NCBI RefSeq assembly: GCF_018417635.1
Contig: NZ_CP071007.1
Coordinates: 2,356,501-2,420,500 of the forward strand
Origin: Pseudomonas sp. SORT22
GTDB lineage: Bacteria > Pseudomonadota > Gammaproteobacteria > Pseudomonadales > Pseudomonadaceae
Direction: 5' to 3'
DNA length: 64,000 nucleotides
Notes under the pieces: model-generated
The model's input: only the letters and a program-made list of their open reading frames with translations
Databases searched by the model: none
What the model was told of the DNA's origin: nothing
In this document: positions 50,935 to 58,511 of the stretch, one piece after another
Layout of the letters: every line of letters begins with the position of its first letter
Numbering within the stretch: position 1 is the stretch's first letter
Program-made: the position numbers and the translations under genes

Positions 50935-50955
50935 GGCGGGGCGCAAGGCCCCGCC
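50935..50955. terminator. Shared hairpin between convergent gltS and LysE genes
   Basis: 8-bp GC stem GGCGGGGC / GCCCCGCC with a small loop, five bases before the LysE stop codon. No T-run on either side, so efficiency is uncertain. Confidence 0.5.
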
Positions 50956-50959
50956 GTGG

Positions 50960-51559
50960 CTATCCCAGCACCGCCAGCCAGGCTGAGGCAATCAGCAGCA
51001 GCGCCAACAGCTGATTGAAGCGCCGGGCCTTTTGCGGCGAGCGCAGCAAGCGTGCGCTACCGACGCCCATCAGCGCCCAACTGGTCATGCACGGCAGGGC
51101 GATGAGCAGAAACAAGAGCGCCAGTTGCAGCCTGTCCTGCAACGGGTTCGCGCTGGCGCTGCTGAAAACCCCGAGCACCGCGACCGCCATCAACCACACC
51201 TTGGGGTTGATCAACTGCAACAGTGCCGCGTCCCGGGCCCGCAGGTCTCGGGGGCTGTCGGGGCTGGCCAGCGGTGCTGCGCCAGCATTGAGCAATTGCC
51301 AGCCCAGCCAGCTCAACCAGGCCACGCCGAGCCAAGTCATCAGTTGCTGCACTCGCGGGTAGGCCAGCAGCACTTCACCCAGCCCCAGGCCGACCAGCAG
51401 CACCACTAGCGCGGCGGCCAGGCAGGCGCCGAGTATCAGCGGCAGGGTCGCGCGCAAACCGAAGCGCGCGCCATGGCCGAGGATCAGGATATTGGTCGGC
51501 CCAGGCGTGATACTGGCGACAAAAGCGAACAGGGCGAAAGGCAGCAGGTTGGGCAACAT
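50960..51559 (-). CDS. LysE family amino-acid exporter
   Basis: 199-residue six-helix inner-membrane exporter of the LysE/RhtB family. N-terminal FALFAFVASITPGPTNILIL carries the family signature (TPGP), helix 2-3 has GLRATLPLILGACLAAAL, and INPKVWLMAVAVLG lies in helix 5. ATG at 51559. The AraC-type regulator gene lies 48 bp upstream in the same direction, and may control it. Substrate: probably an amino acid or analogue. Confidence 0.93.
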   Translation of the reverse strand: MLPNLLPFALFAFVASITPGPTNILILGHGARFGLRATLPLILGACLAAALVVLLVGLGLGEVLLAYPRVQQLMTWLGVAWLSWLGWQLLNAGAAPLASPDSPRDLRARDAALLQLINPKVWLMAVAVLGVFSSASANPLQDRLQLALLFLLIALPCMTSWALMGVGSARLLRSPQKARRFNQLLALLLIASAWLAVLG

Positions 51560-51607
51560 GATCGGACTCCAGTGCAGGGGAGCCCCATGTTCCCGGCTGG
51601 TGGGCTT

Positions 51608-52468
51608 TCAGTCTGGAAGCTTTGCGCAGCGGCGGCGGTAATCGGCAGGTGTGAGCCGGTAGGCGCGGCGAAACCAGCGGCCCAGGTGGCTCTGGTCGGC
51701 AAAGCCGAGGGCGGCGGCGACCACTGCCGGGCTGTCGCCACGGGCCAGCCAGCGGCGCGCCTTGGCCAGGCGCAGCTGGATCAGGTAGGCATGGGGCGCC
51801 AGGCCAAAGGCACTCTTGAAGGCACGGTTGAGGCGAAAGCGATCGACCTGGCAGGCCTCGGCCAGCTCCACCAGGCCAATGTCCTCGGTGTAATGGGCGT
51901 GCAAATACTCGCGGGCGATGCGCGCCACCTGCGGCAGGCGTGGGTCGGGGTCGATGCGTTTGCGCCACAGGGTGTGGCGGGTCATGCAGCCGAGCAGCTC
52001 GTCCATTGCCGTCTGCCGGAGCATTTTCAGCTCCCCCCCATGCAGCGCCTGGAAGGCCCGGGCAATGGCCCCGCACAGCTGCGGGTCGGCGCTCAAGGTA
52101 TCGGCAAAGCTGGGCTGACTAGCCGCTGGTGCCTGCTCGAACAATGCTTGCAGCTCGCGCTCCAGCCACTGCGGATCAAGGTAGAGCATCGAGTAGGTGA
52201 AGCCGTCCGCGGTTGGCGCATGGCCGTCGTGCAGTTCCCCAGGTTCGAGCATGAACACCTTGCCCGGCGTGCTGAGGTGCTGCAACTGACGGCAATGGAA
52301 CTGCTGCACGCCCTGCTCGGTGACCCCGATCAGGTAACTGTCATGCCAGTGCGGGTCATAGGCGTGGCCTTTGAAATGCGCGCGCACCGACTCGATGCCG
52401 GTGTCGGCGTCCTGGGCGAGATCGATCCAGTTGTGGCTGGGCACGGCGGGCTCCGGGCAGTGAGGCAT
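51608..52468 (-). CDS. AraC family transcriptional regulator
   Basis: 286-residue regulator: N-terminal cupin-like AraC ligand domain (about residues 20-140, IGVTEQGVQQFHCRQLQ, GKVFMLEPGELHDGHA) and two C-terminal helix-turn-helices (IGLVELAEACQVDRFRLNRA, VVAAALGFADQSHLGRWFRR). Same direction as the LysE gene 48 bp downstream; AraC-LysE pairs of this type are common in Pseudomonas, with the regulator usually activating the exporter. Confidence 0.92.
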   Translation of the reverse strand: MPHCPEPAVPSHNWIDLAQDADTGIESVRAHFKGHAYDPHWHDSYLIGVTEQGVQQFHCRQLQHLSTPGKVFMLEPGELHDGHAPTADGFTYSMLYLDPQWLERELQALFEQAPAASQPSFADTLSADPQLCGAIARAFQALHGGELKMLRQTAMDELLGCMTRHTLWRKRIDPDPRLPQVARIAREYLHAHYTEDIGLVELAEACQVDRFRLNRAFKSAFGLAPHAYLIQLRLAKARRWLARGDSPAVVAAALGFADQSHLGRWFRRAYRLTPADYRRRCAKLPD

Positions 52469-52521
52469 GCACGACCATAACCCGTTTATGCGGCGGGGTT
52501 TAGAACAATTGTGCGCGCAGC

Positions 52522-52974
52522 TTACATCGGCAACGAGCGGTTCTCGATCACCCGTTTCATCACCAGGGTCGAGGTCAGGCGCTGCACATTGGGCAGGGCC
52601 GACAGTCGCTCGTCGTACAACTTCTGGAAGGCTGGCAGGTCGCGGGTGACCACCTGCAGCAGGTAGTCCGGATCACCAAACAGCCGCTGCGCTCCGACGA
52701 TCTGGGCAATCTCCTGCAGCGCTGCTTCGAAGGCGCTGACCGCCTGGCGATCACCTTCGCGCAAGGTGACGAAGACCATGGCCGAAAAATTCAGCCCCAG
52801 GGCGCCCGGCGCCAACTGCGCGCGGTAGCCCTGAATCACCCCGGATTGCTCCAGCGCGCGCACCCGGCGGTGACAGGGCGACAGGCTCAGGCCCACCCGG
52901 TCGGCCAGTTCGGTCAGCGACAGGCGCCCGTCGTTTTGCAGCTGCGCAAGGATCTTGCGGTCAATCCTGTCCAT
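52522..52974 (-). CDS. Lrp/AsnC family transcriptional regulator
   Basis: 150-residue regulator: helix-turn-helix MDRIDRKILAQLQNDGRLSL, GLSLSPCHRRVRALEQSGVI, and RAM domain (FVTLREGDRQAV, FGDPDYLLQVVTRD). It diverges from a second LysE exporter gene at 53129 across a 154-bp AT-richer gap, the classic Lrp-LysE arrangement in which an amino acid induces its own export. Confidence 0.94.
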   Translation of the reverse strand: MDRIDRKILAQLQNDGRLSLTELADRVGLSLSPCHRRVRALEQSGVIQGYRAQLAPGALGLNFSAMVFVTLREGDRQAVSAFEAALQEIAQIVGAQRLFGDPDYLLQVVTRDLPAFQKLYDERLSALPNVQRLTSTLVMKRVIENRSLPM

Positions 52975-53128
52975 GGGGAAGAACCTTTCTGTTCTGGCCG
53001 TTAGTTCTGGAATATTAGAAAGATAATCCTATCAGCTTTTCTCTAATCTCCCGCTCAACGTCAGATCAGCGAGCGGAGGCAAGCATGCAGGCAAGAAAAT
53101 TCCAGATTCAGCACCCGGAGCTGTGGCC

Positions 53129-53752
53129 ATGACCTTGAACATGCTGGCCGCGTTCTGGGCGGTGTCGTTATTGTTGGTGATTACCCCGGGGGCGGACTGG
53201 GCCTACGCGATTTCCGCCGGGTTGCGCGGGCGGGTGGTGGTGCCGGCAGTGGCCGGGTTGCTGCTCGGCCATCTGCTGGCAACCCTGATTGTCGCCGCCG
53301 GGGTAGGGGGGCTGGTGGCCAGCAACCCCATGGCCCTGACCCTGCTGACTGTGGCCGGTTGCGGTTACTTGCTGTGGTTGGGCATCAACATGCTTGTTCA
53401 TCCTTCAGCGCCGCAGGCCGGGCTGGCGCAACAGTCGGCGTCGTGGGCACGCTGGGCGTTCAAGGGCGTCTGCGTCAGTGGTCTGAACCCCAAGGTGTTC
53501 CTGCTGTTTCTGGCTTTGCTACCGCAGTTCACCGATGCCATGGCCGCCTGGCCCGTGCCGGTGCAGATCGTCACCCTGGGCCTGGTGCATGCTTTTAGTT
53601 GCGCGGTGGTCTACCTGCTGGTGGGCTTTGGCTCCCAGGCGGTATTGCAGGCGCGGCCAGCGGCGGCGCAGGTGATCAGCCGGGTGTCGGGGCTGGCGAT
53701 GGTGGTGATTGCTGCGGTTTTGCTCCTCGAGCAATGGCTCGGTCACGGGTGA
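53129..53752 (+). CDS. LysE family amino-acid exporter
   Basis: 207-residue LysE/RhtB-type exporter with six helices: TLNMLAAFWAVSLLLVITPG with the TPG motif, SAGLRGRVVVPAVAGLLLGH, and GLNPKVFLLFLALLPQFT in helix 5. ATG at 53129 is preferred with CGGAG eight bases upstream; the GTG two codons earlier overlaps that spacing. Likely controlled by the divergent Lrp-type regulator. Confidence 0.92.
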   Translation: MTLNMLAAFWAVSLLLVITPGADWAYAISAGLRGRVVVPAVAGLLLGHLLATLIVAAGVGGLVASNPMALTLLTVAGCGYLLWLGINMLVHPSAPQAGLAQQSASWARWAFKGVCVSGLNPKVFLLFLALLPQFTDAMAAWPVPVQIVTLGLVHAFSCAVVYLLVGFGSQAVLQARPAAAQVISRVSGLAMVVIAAVLLLEQWLGHG

Positions 53753-53866
53753 ATGCACCGAAATTGACCGCCGATCCAGGGAAAAGCGCTTTTGCTCTTT
53801 CGACTTGAGACAAGGGAAGGCACAATGCGTGTCCTTTTTTTGGCCGGCCTGGCCGGGGGCCTCGAA

Positions 53867-54964
53867 ATGATCAAAACGCCGTACTACCTCATCGACAAAA
53901 CCAAGCTGCTGCGCAACATGGAAAAGATCGCCTACGTGCGCGAGCAGTCCGGGGCCAAGGCCCTGCTGGCACTCAAGTGCTTCGCCACCTGGTCGGTGTT
54001 CGACCTGATGGAGCAGTACATGGACGGCACTACCTCGTCGTCGCTGTACGAGCTCAAGCTCGGCCGCCAGAAGTTCGCCGGCGAAGCCCACGCCTACAGC
54101 GTGGCCTGGGCCGACGATGAAATCGAAGAGATGCTCGACAACTGCGACAAGATCATCTTCAACTCCATCGGCCAGCTCGAGCGTTTTGCCGAACAGTCTG
54201 AAGGCAAGGTCCGCGGCCTGCGCGTCAACCCGCAGGTGAGCAGCTCCGACTACCTGCTGGCCGACCCGGCGCGCCCGTTCAGCCGCCTGGGCGAGTGGGA
54301 CCCGGTGAAGGTCGAGGCCGTCATCGAGAAGATCTCCGGTTTCATGTTCCACAACAACTGCGAGAACGGCGACTTCGGCCTGTTCGACCAGATGCTGTGC
54401 ACCATCGAAGAGCGCTTCGGTCACCTGCTGCACAAGGTCGAGTGGGTCAGCCTTGGCGGCGGTATCCACTTCACCGGCGAAGGCTATGCAATCGACGCCT
54501 TCTGCGCGCGCCTGAAAGCCTTCTCCGAGAAGTACGGCGTGCAGGTTTACCTGGAGCCGGGCGAAGCGGCGATCACCCAGAGCGCCTCGCTGGAAGTTAC
54601 CGTGCTCGACACCCTCTACAACGGCAAGCACCTGGCCGTGGTCGACAGCTCGATCGAAGCACACATGCTCGACCTGCTGATCTACCGCCTGAACGCCAAG
54701 CTGGCGCCAAGCGAGGGCGAACACACCTACATGGTATGCGGCAAATCCTGCCTCGCCGGCGACATTTTCGGCGAATACCAATTCGATCGTCCGCTGGCCA
54801 TCGGCGATCGGCTGTCGTTTGTTGACGCAGCGGGTTACACCATGGTCAAGAAAAACTGGTTCAACGGCCTGAAAATGCCGTCCATCGTAGTGAAACAACT
54901 CGACGGTAGTGTCGAGCTGGTTCGTGAGTTTGGTTTCGAAGACTACTTGTCCAGCCTGTCGTAA
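53867..54964 (+). CDS. nspC: Carboxynorspermidine/carboxyspermidine decarboxylase
   Basis: 365-residue PLP enzyme of the alanine-racemase-fold decarboxylase group. The PLP Lys is in ALLALKCFATWSVF (Lys37). HNNCENGDF, VSLGGGIHFTG (the Gly-rich phosphate loop), YLEPGEA, and the catalytic-Cys region VCGKSCLAGD are all present. It converts carboxynorspermidine to norspermidine or carboxyspermidine to spermidine. ATG at 53867 begins the conserved IKTPYYLID; an in-frame ATG at 53825 with a better ribosome site would add 14 hydrophobic residues. Followed after 27 bp by its partner dehydrogenase. Confidence 0.93.
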   Translation: MIKTPYYLIDKTKLLRNMEKIAYVREQSGAKALLALKCFATWSVFDLMEQYMDGTTSSSLYELKLGRQKFAGEAHAYSVAWADDEIEEMLDNCDKIIFNSIGQLERFAEQSEGKVRGLRVNPQVSSSDYLLADPARPFSRLGEWDPVKVEAVIEKISGFMFHNNCENGDFGLFDQMLCTIEERFGHLLHKVEWVSLGGGIHFTGEGYAIDAFCARLKAFSEKYGVQVYLEPGEAAITQSASLEVTVLDTLYNGKHLAVVDSSIEAHMLDLLIYRLNAKLAPSEGEHTYMVCGKSCLAGDIFGEYQFDRPLAIGDRLSFVDAAGYTMVKKNWFNGLKMPSIVVKQLDGSVELVREFGFEDYLSSLS

Positions 54965-54991
54965 GCTGGCAGTAAAGGAGAGCAAGAGAAA

Positions 54992-56227
54992 TTGAAGAAG
55001 AACGTTCTTATCATTGGTGCAGGAGGTGTCGCCAAGGTGGTGGCCCACAAGTGCGCGCAGCACAACGACGAACTCGGTCGTATTGCTATCGCGTCGCGCA
55101 ACATCTCCAAATGCCAGGCCATCATCGACAGCGTCAAGGCCAAGGGTAGCCTCAAGCAGCCCGCAGAAATCAAGGCCTTCGCGCTGAATGCGCTGGACGT
55201 CGAAGCGACCAAAGCGCTGATCCGCGAAACCGAATCGCAAATCGTCATCAACGTCGGTTCCGCTTTCCTCAACATGTCGGTGCTGCGTGCCTGCATCGAT
55301 ACTGGCGTGGCCTACCTGGACACCGCCATTCACGAAGAACCGGGCAAGATCTGCGAGACGCCGCCCTGGTATGGCAACTACGAGTGGAAGCACCTCGAAG
55401 AGTGCCAACAAAAGAACGTTACCGCCATTCTTGGCGTGGGCTTCGATCCGGGCGTGGTCAACGCCTATGCCGCCCTGGCCAAGCAACAGTATTTCGACAG
55501 CATTGATTCGATCGACATCCTCGACGTCAATGCCGGATCCCATGGCAAGTACTTTGCCACCAACTTCGACCCGGAAATCAACTTCCGCGAGTTCACCGGG
55601 CAGGTGTGGAGCTGGCAGAACAGCCAGTGGACCAGCAACACCATGTTCGAAGTCAAGCGTACCGACGACCTGCCGGTAGTCGGCTCGCAGAACCTGTACC
55701 TGACCGGCCACGACGAAGTGCACTCGCTGTCGAAGAACCTCGACGTGCCGAACGTGCGTTTCTGGATGAGCTTCGGCGAGCACTACATCAACGTCTTCAC
55801 CGTGCTGAAAAATCTTGGCCTGCTCAGCGAGCAACCGGTCAAGACCGCCGAAGGCCTTGAAGTGGTACCGCTCAAAGTGGTCAAGGCCGTGCTGCCGGAT
55901 CCTGCCTCGCTGGCTCCGGGTTACACCGGCAAGACCTGCATCGGCGACCTGGTCAAGGGCACCAAGGACGGCCAGCCGCGTGAAGTGTTCATCTACAACG
56001 TAGCGGACCACGAAGAGGCCTACGCCGAAACCGACAGCCAGGGTATTTCCTACACCGCAGGCGTACCACCCGTAGCAGCAGCGCTGCTGGTTGCCCGTGG
56101 CGAGTGGGACGTGCAGCGCATGGTCAACGTCGAGGAGCTGCCAGCCGAGCCGTTCCTCAAGGCGCTGGATGTGATGGGCCTGCCGACTCGGGTCAAAGAC
56201 GAGAACGGCGACCGTCCGTGGAACTGA
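54992..56227 (+). CDS. Carboxynorspermidine/carboxyspermidine dehydrogenase (saccharopine-dehydrogenase family)
   Basis: 411-residue NAD(P)H-dependent enzyme that condenses aspartate semialdehyde with diaminopropane or putrescine. The Rossmann loop is KKNVLIIGAGGVAKVVAHKC (residues 2-21). GSAFLNMSVLRACIDTGVAY and GVGFDPGVVNAYAALA are family segments. The start is TTG at 54992 (MKKNVLI); AAAGGAG lies about 10 bases upstream. Operon with nspC, the next step of the pathway. Together they bypass the SpeD/SpeE route, which uses decarboxylated S-adenosylmethionine. Confidence 0.93.
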   Translation: MKKNVLIIGAGGVAKVVAHKCAQHNDELGRIAIASRNISKCQAIIDSVKAKGSLKQPAEIKAFALNALDVEATKALIRETESQIVINVGSAFLNMSVLRACIDTGVAYLDTAIHEEPGKICETPPWYGNYEWKHLEECQQKNVTAILGVGFDPGVVNAYAALAKQQYFDSIDSIDILDVNAGSHGKYFATNFDPEINFREFTGQVWSWQNSQWTSNTMFEVKRTDDLPVVGSQNLYLTGHDEVHSLSKNLDVPNVRFWMSFGEHYINVFTVLKNLGLLSEQPVKTAEGLEVVPLKVVKAVLPDPASLAPGYTGKTCIGDLVKGTKDGQPREVFIYNVADHEEAYAETDSQGISYTAGVPPVAAALLVARGEWDVQRMVNVEELPAEPFLKALDVMGLPTRVKDENGDRPWN

Positions 56228-56497
56228 GTTTCTTGCGGCGGTAAAACACCGGTTGCGCCTTGTCGGGCGTAGCCGGTGAACGGTCGAGGCGCCGACCTGG
56301 CGCCTCGATTCAGAGTAAGTGGCTGTTTTAACAACAATTTGTTTGCCTGGGGGCTTCCCAGATGCAATCAAGTTTGTTAAATTGCCGGCCATTCTTGCAA
56401 CGGCCTTCACCGGCTGGCAGCGCAGGCCCGCAACTTTCCAGGTTGCACCACGCTGCATCATCGCAAGCGAGTGCCAGGCACTCATCGCTACAATTAC
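56228..56497. other. Intergenic region before tRNA-Gln
   Basis: 270 bp without a gene. It holds a perfect hairpin at 56285-56307 (CGAGGCGCC / GGCGCCTCG, five-base loop, no T-run), a likely weak terminator of the polyamine operon, and AT-richer sequence at about 56320-56385 suited to the tRNA promoter. Confidence 0.45.
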
Positions 56498-56572
56498 AGG
56501 GGCGTCGCCAAGCGGTAAGGCAGCAGGTTTTGATCCTGCCATGCGTTGGTTCGAATCCAGCCGCCCCTGCCA
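56498..56572 (+). tRNA. tRNA-Gln (anticodon UUG)
   Basis: 75-nt cloverleaf with encoded CCA. Acceptor stem AGGGGCG / CGCCCCT, D arm with AAGCGGTAAGG, anticodon stem GCAGG / CCTGC around loop TTTTGAT (anticodon TTG), T arm TTGGTTCGAATCCAG. The anticodon reads CAA/CAG, glutamine. Single tRNA, no companion tRNA genes nearby. Confidence 0.95.
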
Positions 56573-56621
56573 TTTTCTCGTTGCAAATTCCCAATACTTA
56601 AGAACTTCCTGGCAAGCCCGA

Positions 56622-57053
56622 TCAGAAATGCCGCAGGGCGCCCATGCTGACCAGCGCCGCCATCGCCAACAGGCAGACGATTGCCACGGCGTAGGCGATC
56701 GTGCGCCACGGTTGCCAGCGGGCCAGAAAGCACAGCGTGTGCAGCAGGCGGGCGACGGTGAACAACAGCATCAGCCCGGCCGTGAGCATGAGCGGTGGGT
56801 TGAATACCAGGCACAGCGCGCCGAGCACGAAAAACAGCGGAATGTTCTCCAGATCGTTGGCCCAGGCCTGAGCCGCACGGGCGACCTGCGGCAGTTCCTC
56901 GGCGCTCGGCGGGCGGCCGACCAGGCCGGCGTCTTCGGGGTTCTTGAAGGTCAGGCGGCTGATGCGATAGAAGCCCTGGTAGCAGGAGATCGCCAGCATC
57001 TTCACAAACAGCACGACCACGCACAGCGCGTAGATGGAAAGCAGCGTATTCAT
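56622..57053 (-). CDS. MAPEG family membrane protein
   Basis: 143-residue four-helix inner-membrane protein of the MAPEG family (membrane-associated proteins in eicosanoid and glutathione metabolism). Signature: PQVARAAQAWANDLENIPLF, with the conserved R-A-x-x-N-x-x-E-N pattern, plus MLLFTVARLLHTLCFL. Bacterial members often have glutathione transferase or peroxidase activity, but many are uncharacterised. The ATG at 57053 begins the first helix (NTLLSIYALC). Confidence 0.92.
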   Translation of the reverse strand: MNTLLSIYALCVVVLFVKMLAISCYQGFYRISRLTFKNPEDAGLVGRPPSAEELPQVARAAQAWANDLENIPLFFVLGALCLVFNPPLMLTAGLMLLFTVARLLHTLCFLARWQPWRTIAYAVAIVCLLAMAALVSMGALRHF

Positions 57054-57142
57054 CTTCAATCCTTGAAAACCGGGAGCGCGATCATCGCCCGGATTGCCCG
57101 GGCGCGTATAGACCAACCGGCACTCACCGGTATCAGCAAGGC

Positions 57143-58408
57143 TCAGAACGTGGCTTTGACCTGCAGGCCGAACACCAGCGCGTTGTCGATGTTGTCAGCG
57201 GAAAACGCCCCCGGCTCGATGATGTATTGCACATCCGGGCGCAGGGTCAGCCACGGGGTGGCCTGGTAGCCGTAGCTCAGTTCAATCAACTGCTCGGCGC
57301 TGTCCAGGTTGGGGTAGGCAACCCCTGCGGCCACGGCGGCGTCTTGCTGCACATCACGGCTGCGCGGGTTGGGCACGGCGCGGCCATAGCCGAAGGCAAG
57401 CGTGTCACGCGGGCGGCCTTCGAACGGCTTGTACAGCACCACGCCTGCGCCATACCACTTGCTGAATGGCGAGGCGGCGGCGCTGGCGGCCGAGTACTGG
57501 CCGAAGGCATGCAGGCTGCGGCCCTCGGAGCTCTGCGAGGCCCAGACGGCCTGGTCCACCAGCAGGTAATGGCCGCTGCGGCCGGACACCTCTTTGTCGC
57601 TGCCAATGCGTTTCACATCGGAGCTGTCGTAGTAGTAACCGAGCTTGTACTCACCCGGCAGTTCGCCGGCAAGCTTGTACACCAGCTCCACCGGAACCAC
57701 GGTGCCGGTGGTGTGCTTGGGGCCCAGGTGCCAGGCGCGGCTGGAGTTGCCGTTGCTTTCGGGGTCGACGTTGAACGCCGCCACGCGCAGTTGCCAAGCC
57801 GGCGACAGGTCGTATTTGACCCGCACGCCCAGGTGCGCGTTGGGGTAGTTGGTCCAGCCGCTGCCGCCGGACATGTTCAGCGGATGGCCGCAGAAACCGG
57901 CGTTCATGAAGTTGCAGAGGATGCCGCTGTCGAGGCCGCCGAGGTCGTTGCCCATGGCCATGTAGCCGAGCTTTACGTTCAGCGCCGGGGTGAACAGGCT
58001 GCGCTCGTAGCTCAGTTCAGTCAGGCGGGTGTAGAGGCCGCCGTAGTTTTCCTGGATCGGCAGGCGGTTGCCCACCAGGTCTTCGGAGGCGCTGTTGCCG
58101 CGGCGGTCGTTGATCGTCAGCTGGACTTTGCCGCCGTTGTCCAGGCCGTACAGCTTGCCCAGGTCGAACTGCACGCCCAGCTTGAGGTTCTGCGAGTAAC
58201 GCGCCGAGCGGTGCAGGCCGCCATCGGCGTTGTAGGCGGTTTCGCCGCTGTAGTCGCCAGTGAACTTGATGCCCTGTTCGTCGAGCTGATGGCGCAGGCC
58301 GCCCCAGTCGCCGGTCAGGGTGTTGCGGGTCATCAGGTCGTCGGCCAGGGCCGTGGTGCTGGCCAGGGCCAGGAGCAGGGCAGGGGTGATGCGAGAAGCG
58401 CGGGGCAT
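57143..58408 (-). CDS. oprB: Carbohydrate-selective porin OprB
   Basis: 421-residue outer-membrane porin. Signal peptide about residues 1-22 (ending STTALA). The mature start DDLMTRNTLTGDWGGLRHQL is the OprB signature, and the last strand ends ALVFGLQVKATF with a terminal Phe. OprB channels admit glucose and other sugars. It lies directly downstream of gcd on the same strand with a REP pair between (about 100 bp gap), so glucose entry and periplasmic oxidation genes are neighbours, as in P. putida. ATG at 58408. Confidence 0.93.
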   Translation of the reverse strand: MPRASRITPALLLALASTTALADDLMTRNTLTGDWGGLRHQLDEQGIKFTGDYSGETAYNADGGLHRSARYSQNLKLGVQFDLGKLYGLDNGGKVQLTINDRRGNSASEDLVGNRLPIQENYGGLYTRLTELSYERSLFTPALNVKLGYMAMGNDLGGLDSGILCNFMNAGFCGHPLNMSGGSGWTNYPNAHLGVRVKYDLSPAWQLRVAAFNVDPESNGNSSRAWHLGPKHTTGTVVPVELVYKLAGELPGEYKLGYYYDSSDVKRIGSDKEVSGRSGHYLLVDQAVWASQSSEGRSLHAFGQYSAASAAASPFSKWYGAGVVLYKPFEGRPRDTLAFGYGRAVPNPRSRDVQQDAAVAAGVAYPNLDSAEQLIELSYGYQATPWLTLRPDVQYIIEPGAFSADNIDNALVFGLQVKATF

Positions 58409-58439
58409 TGCGGGGTATTCCTGGGAGTTCGGTAAAAGT

Positions 58440-58500
58440 CCCATCGCGGGTCAAGCCCGCTCCCACAGCTTCTGTGGGAGCCGGCTTGACCCGCGATGGG
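58440..58500. repeat. Inverted pair of REP elements
   Basis: Near-perfect 61-bp palindrome of two facing REP cores (CCATCGCGGGTCAAGCCCGC ... GCTTGACCCGCGATGG) between gcd and oprB. It would form a long hairpin in a gcd-oprB transcript. Confidence 0.9.
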
Positions 58501-58511
58501 GGCGATGCGAT

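Noticed and set aside
56498..56572. tRNA-Gln as an integration site for a mobile element
   Set aside because: No integrase or duplicated tRNA 3' end was seen downstream, only ordinary metabolic genes.
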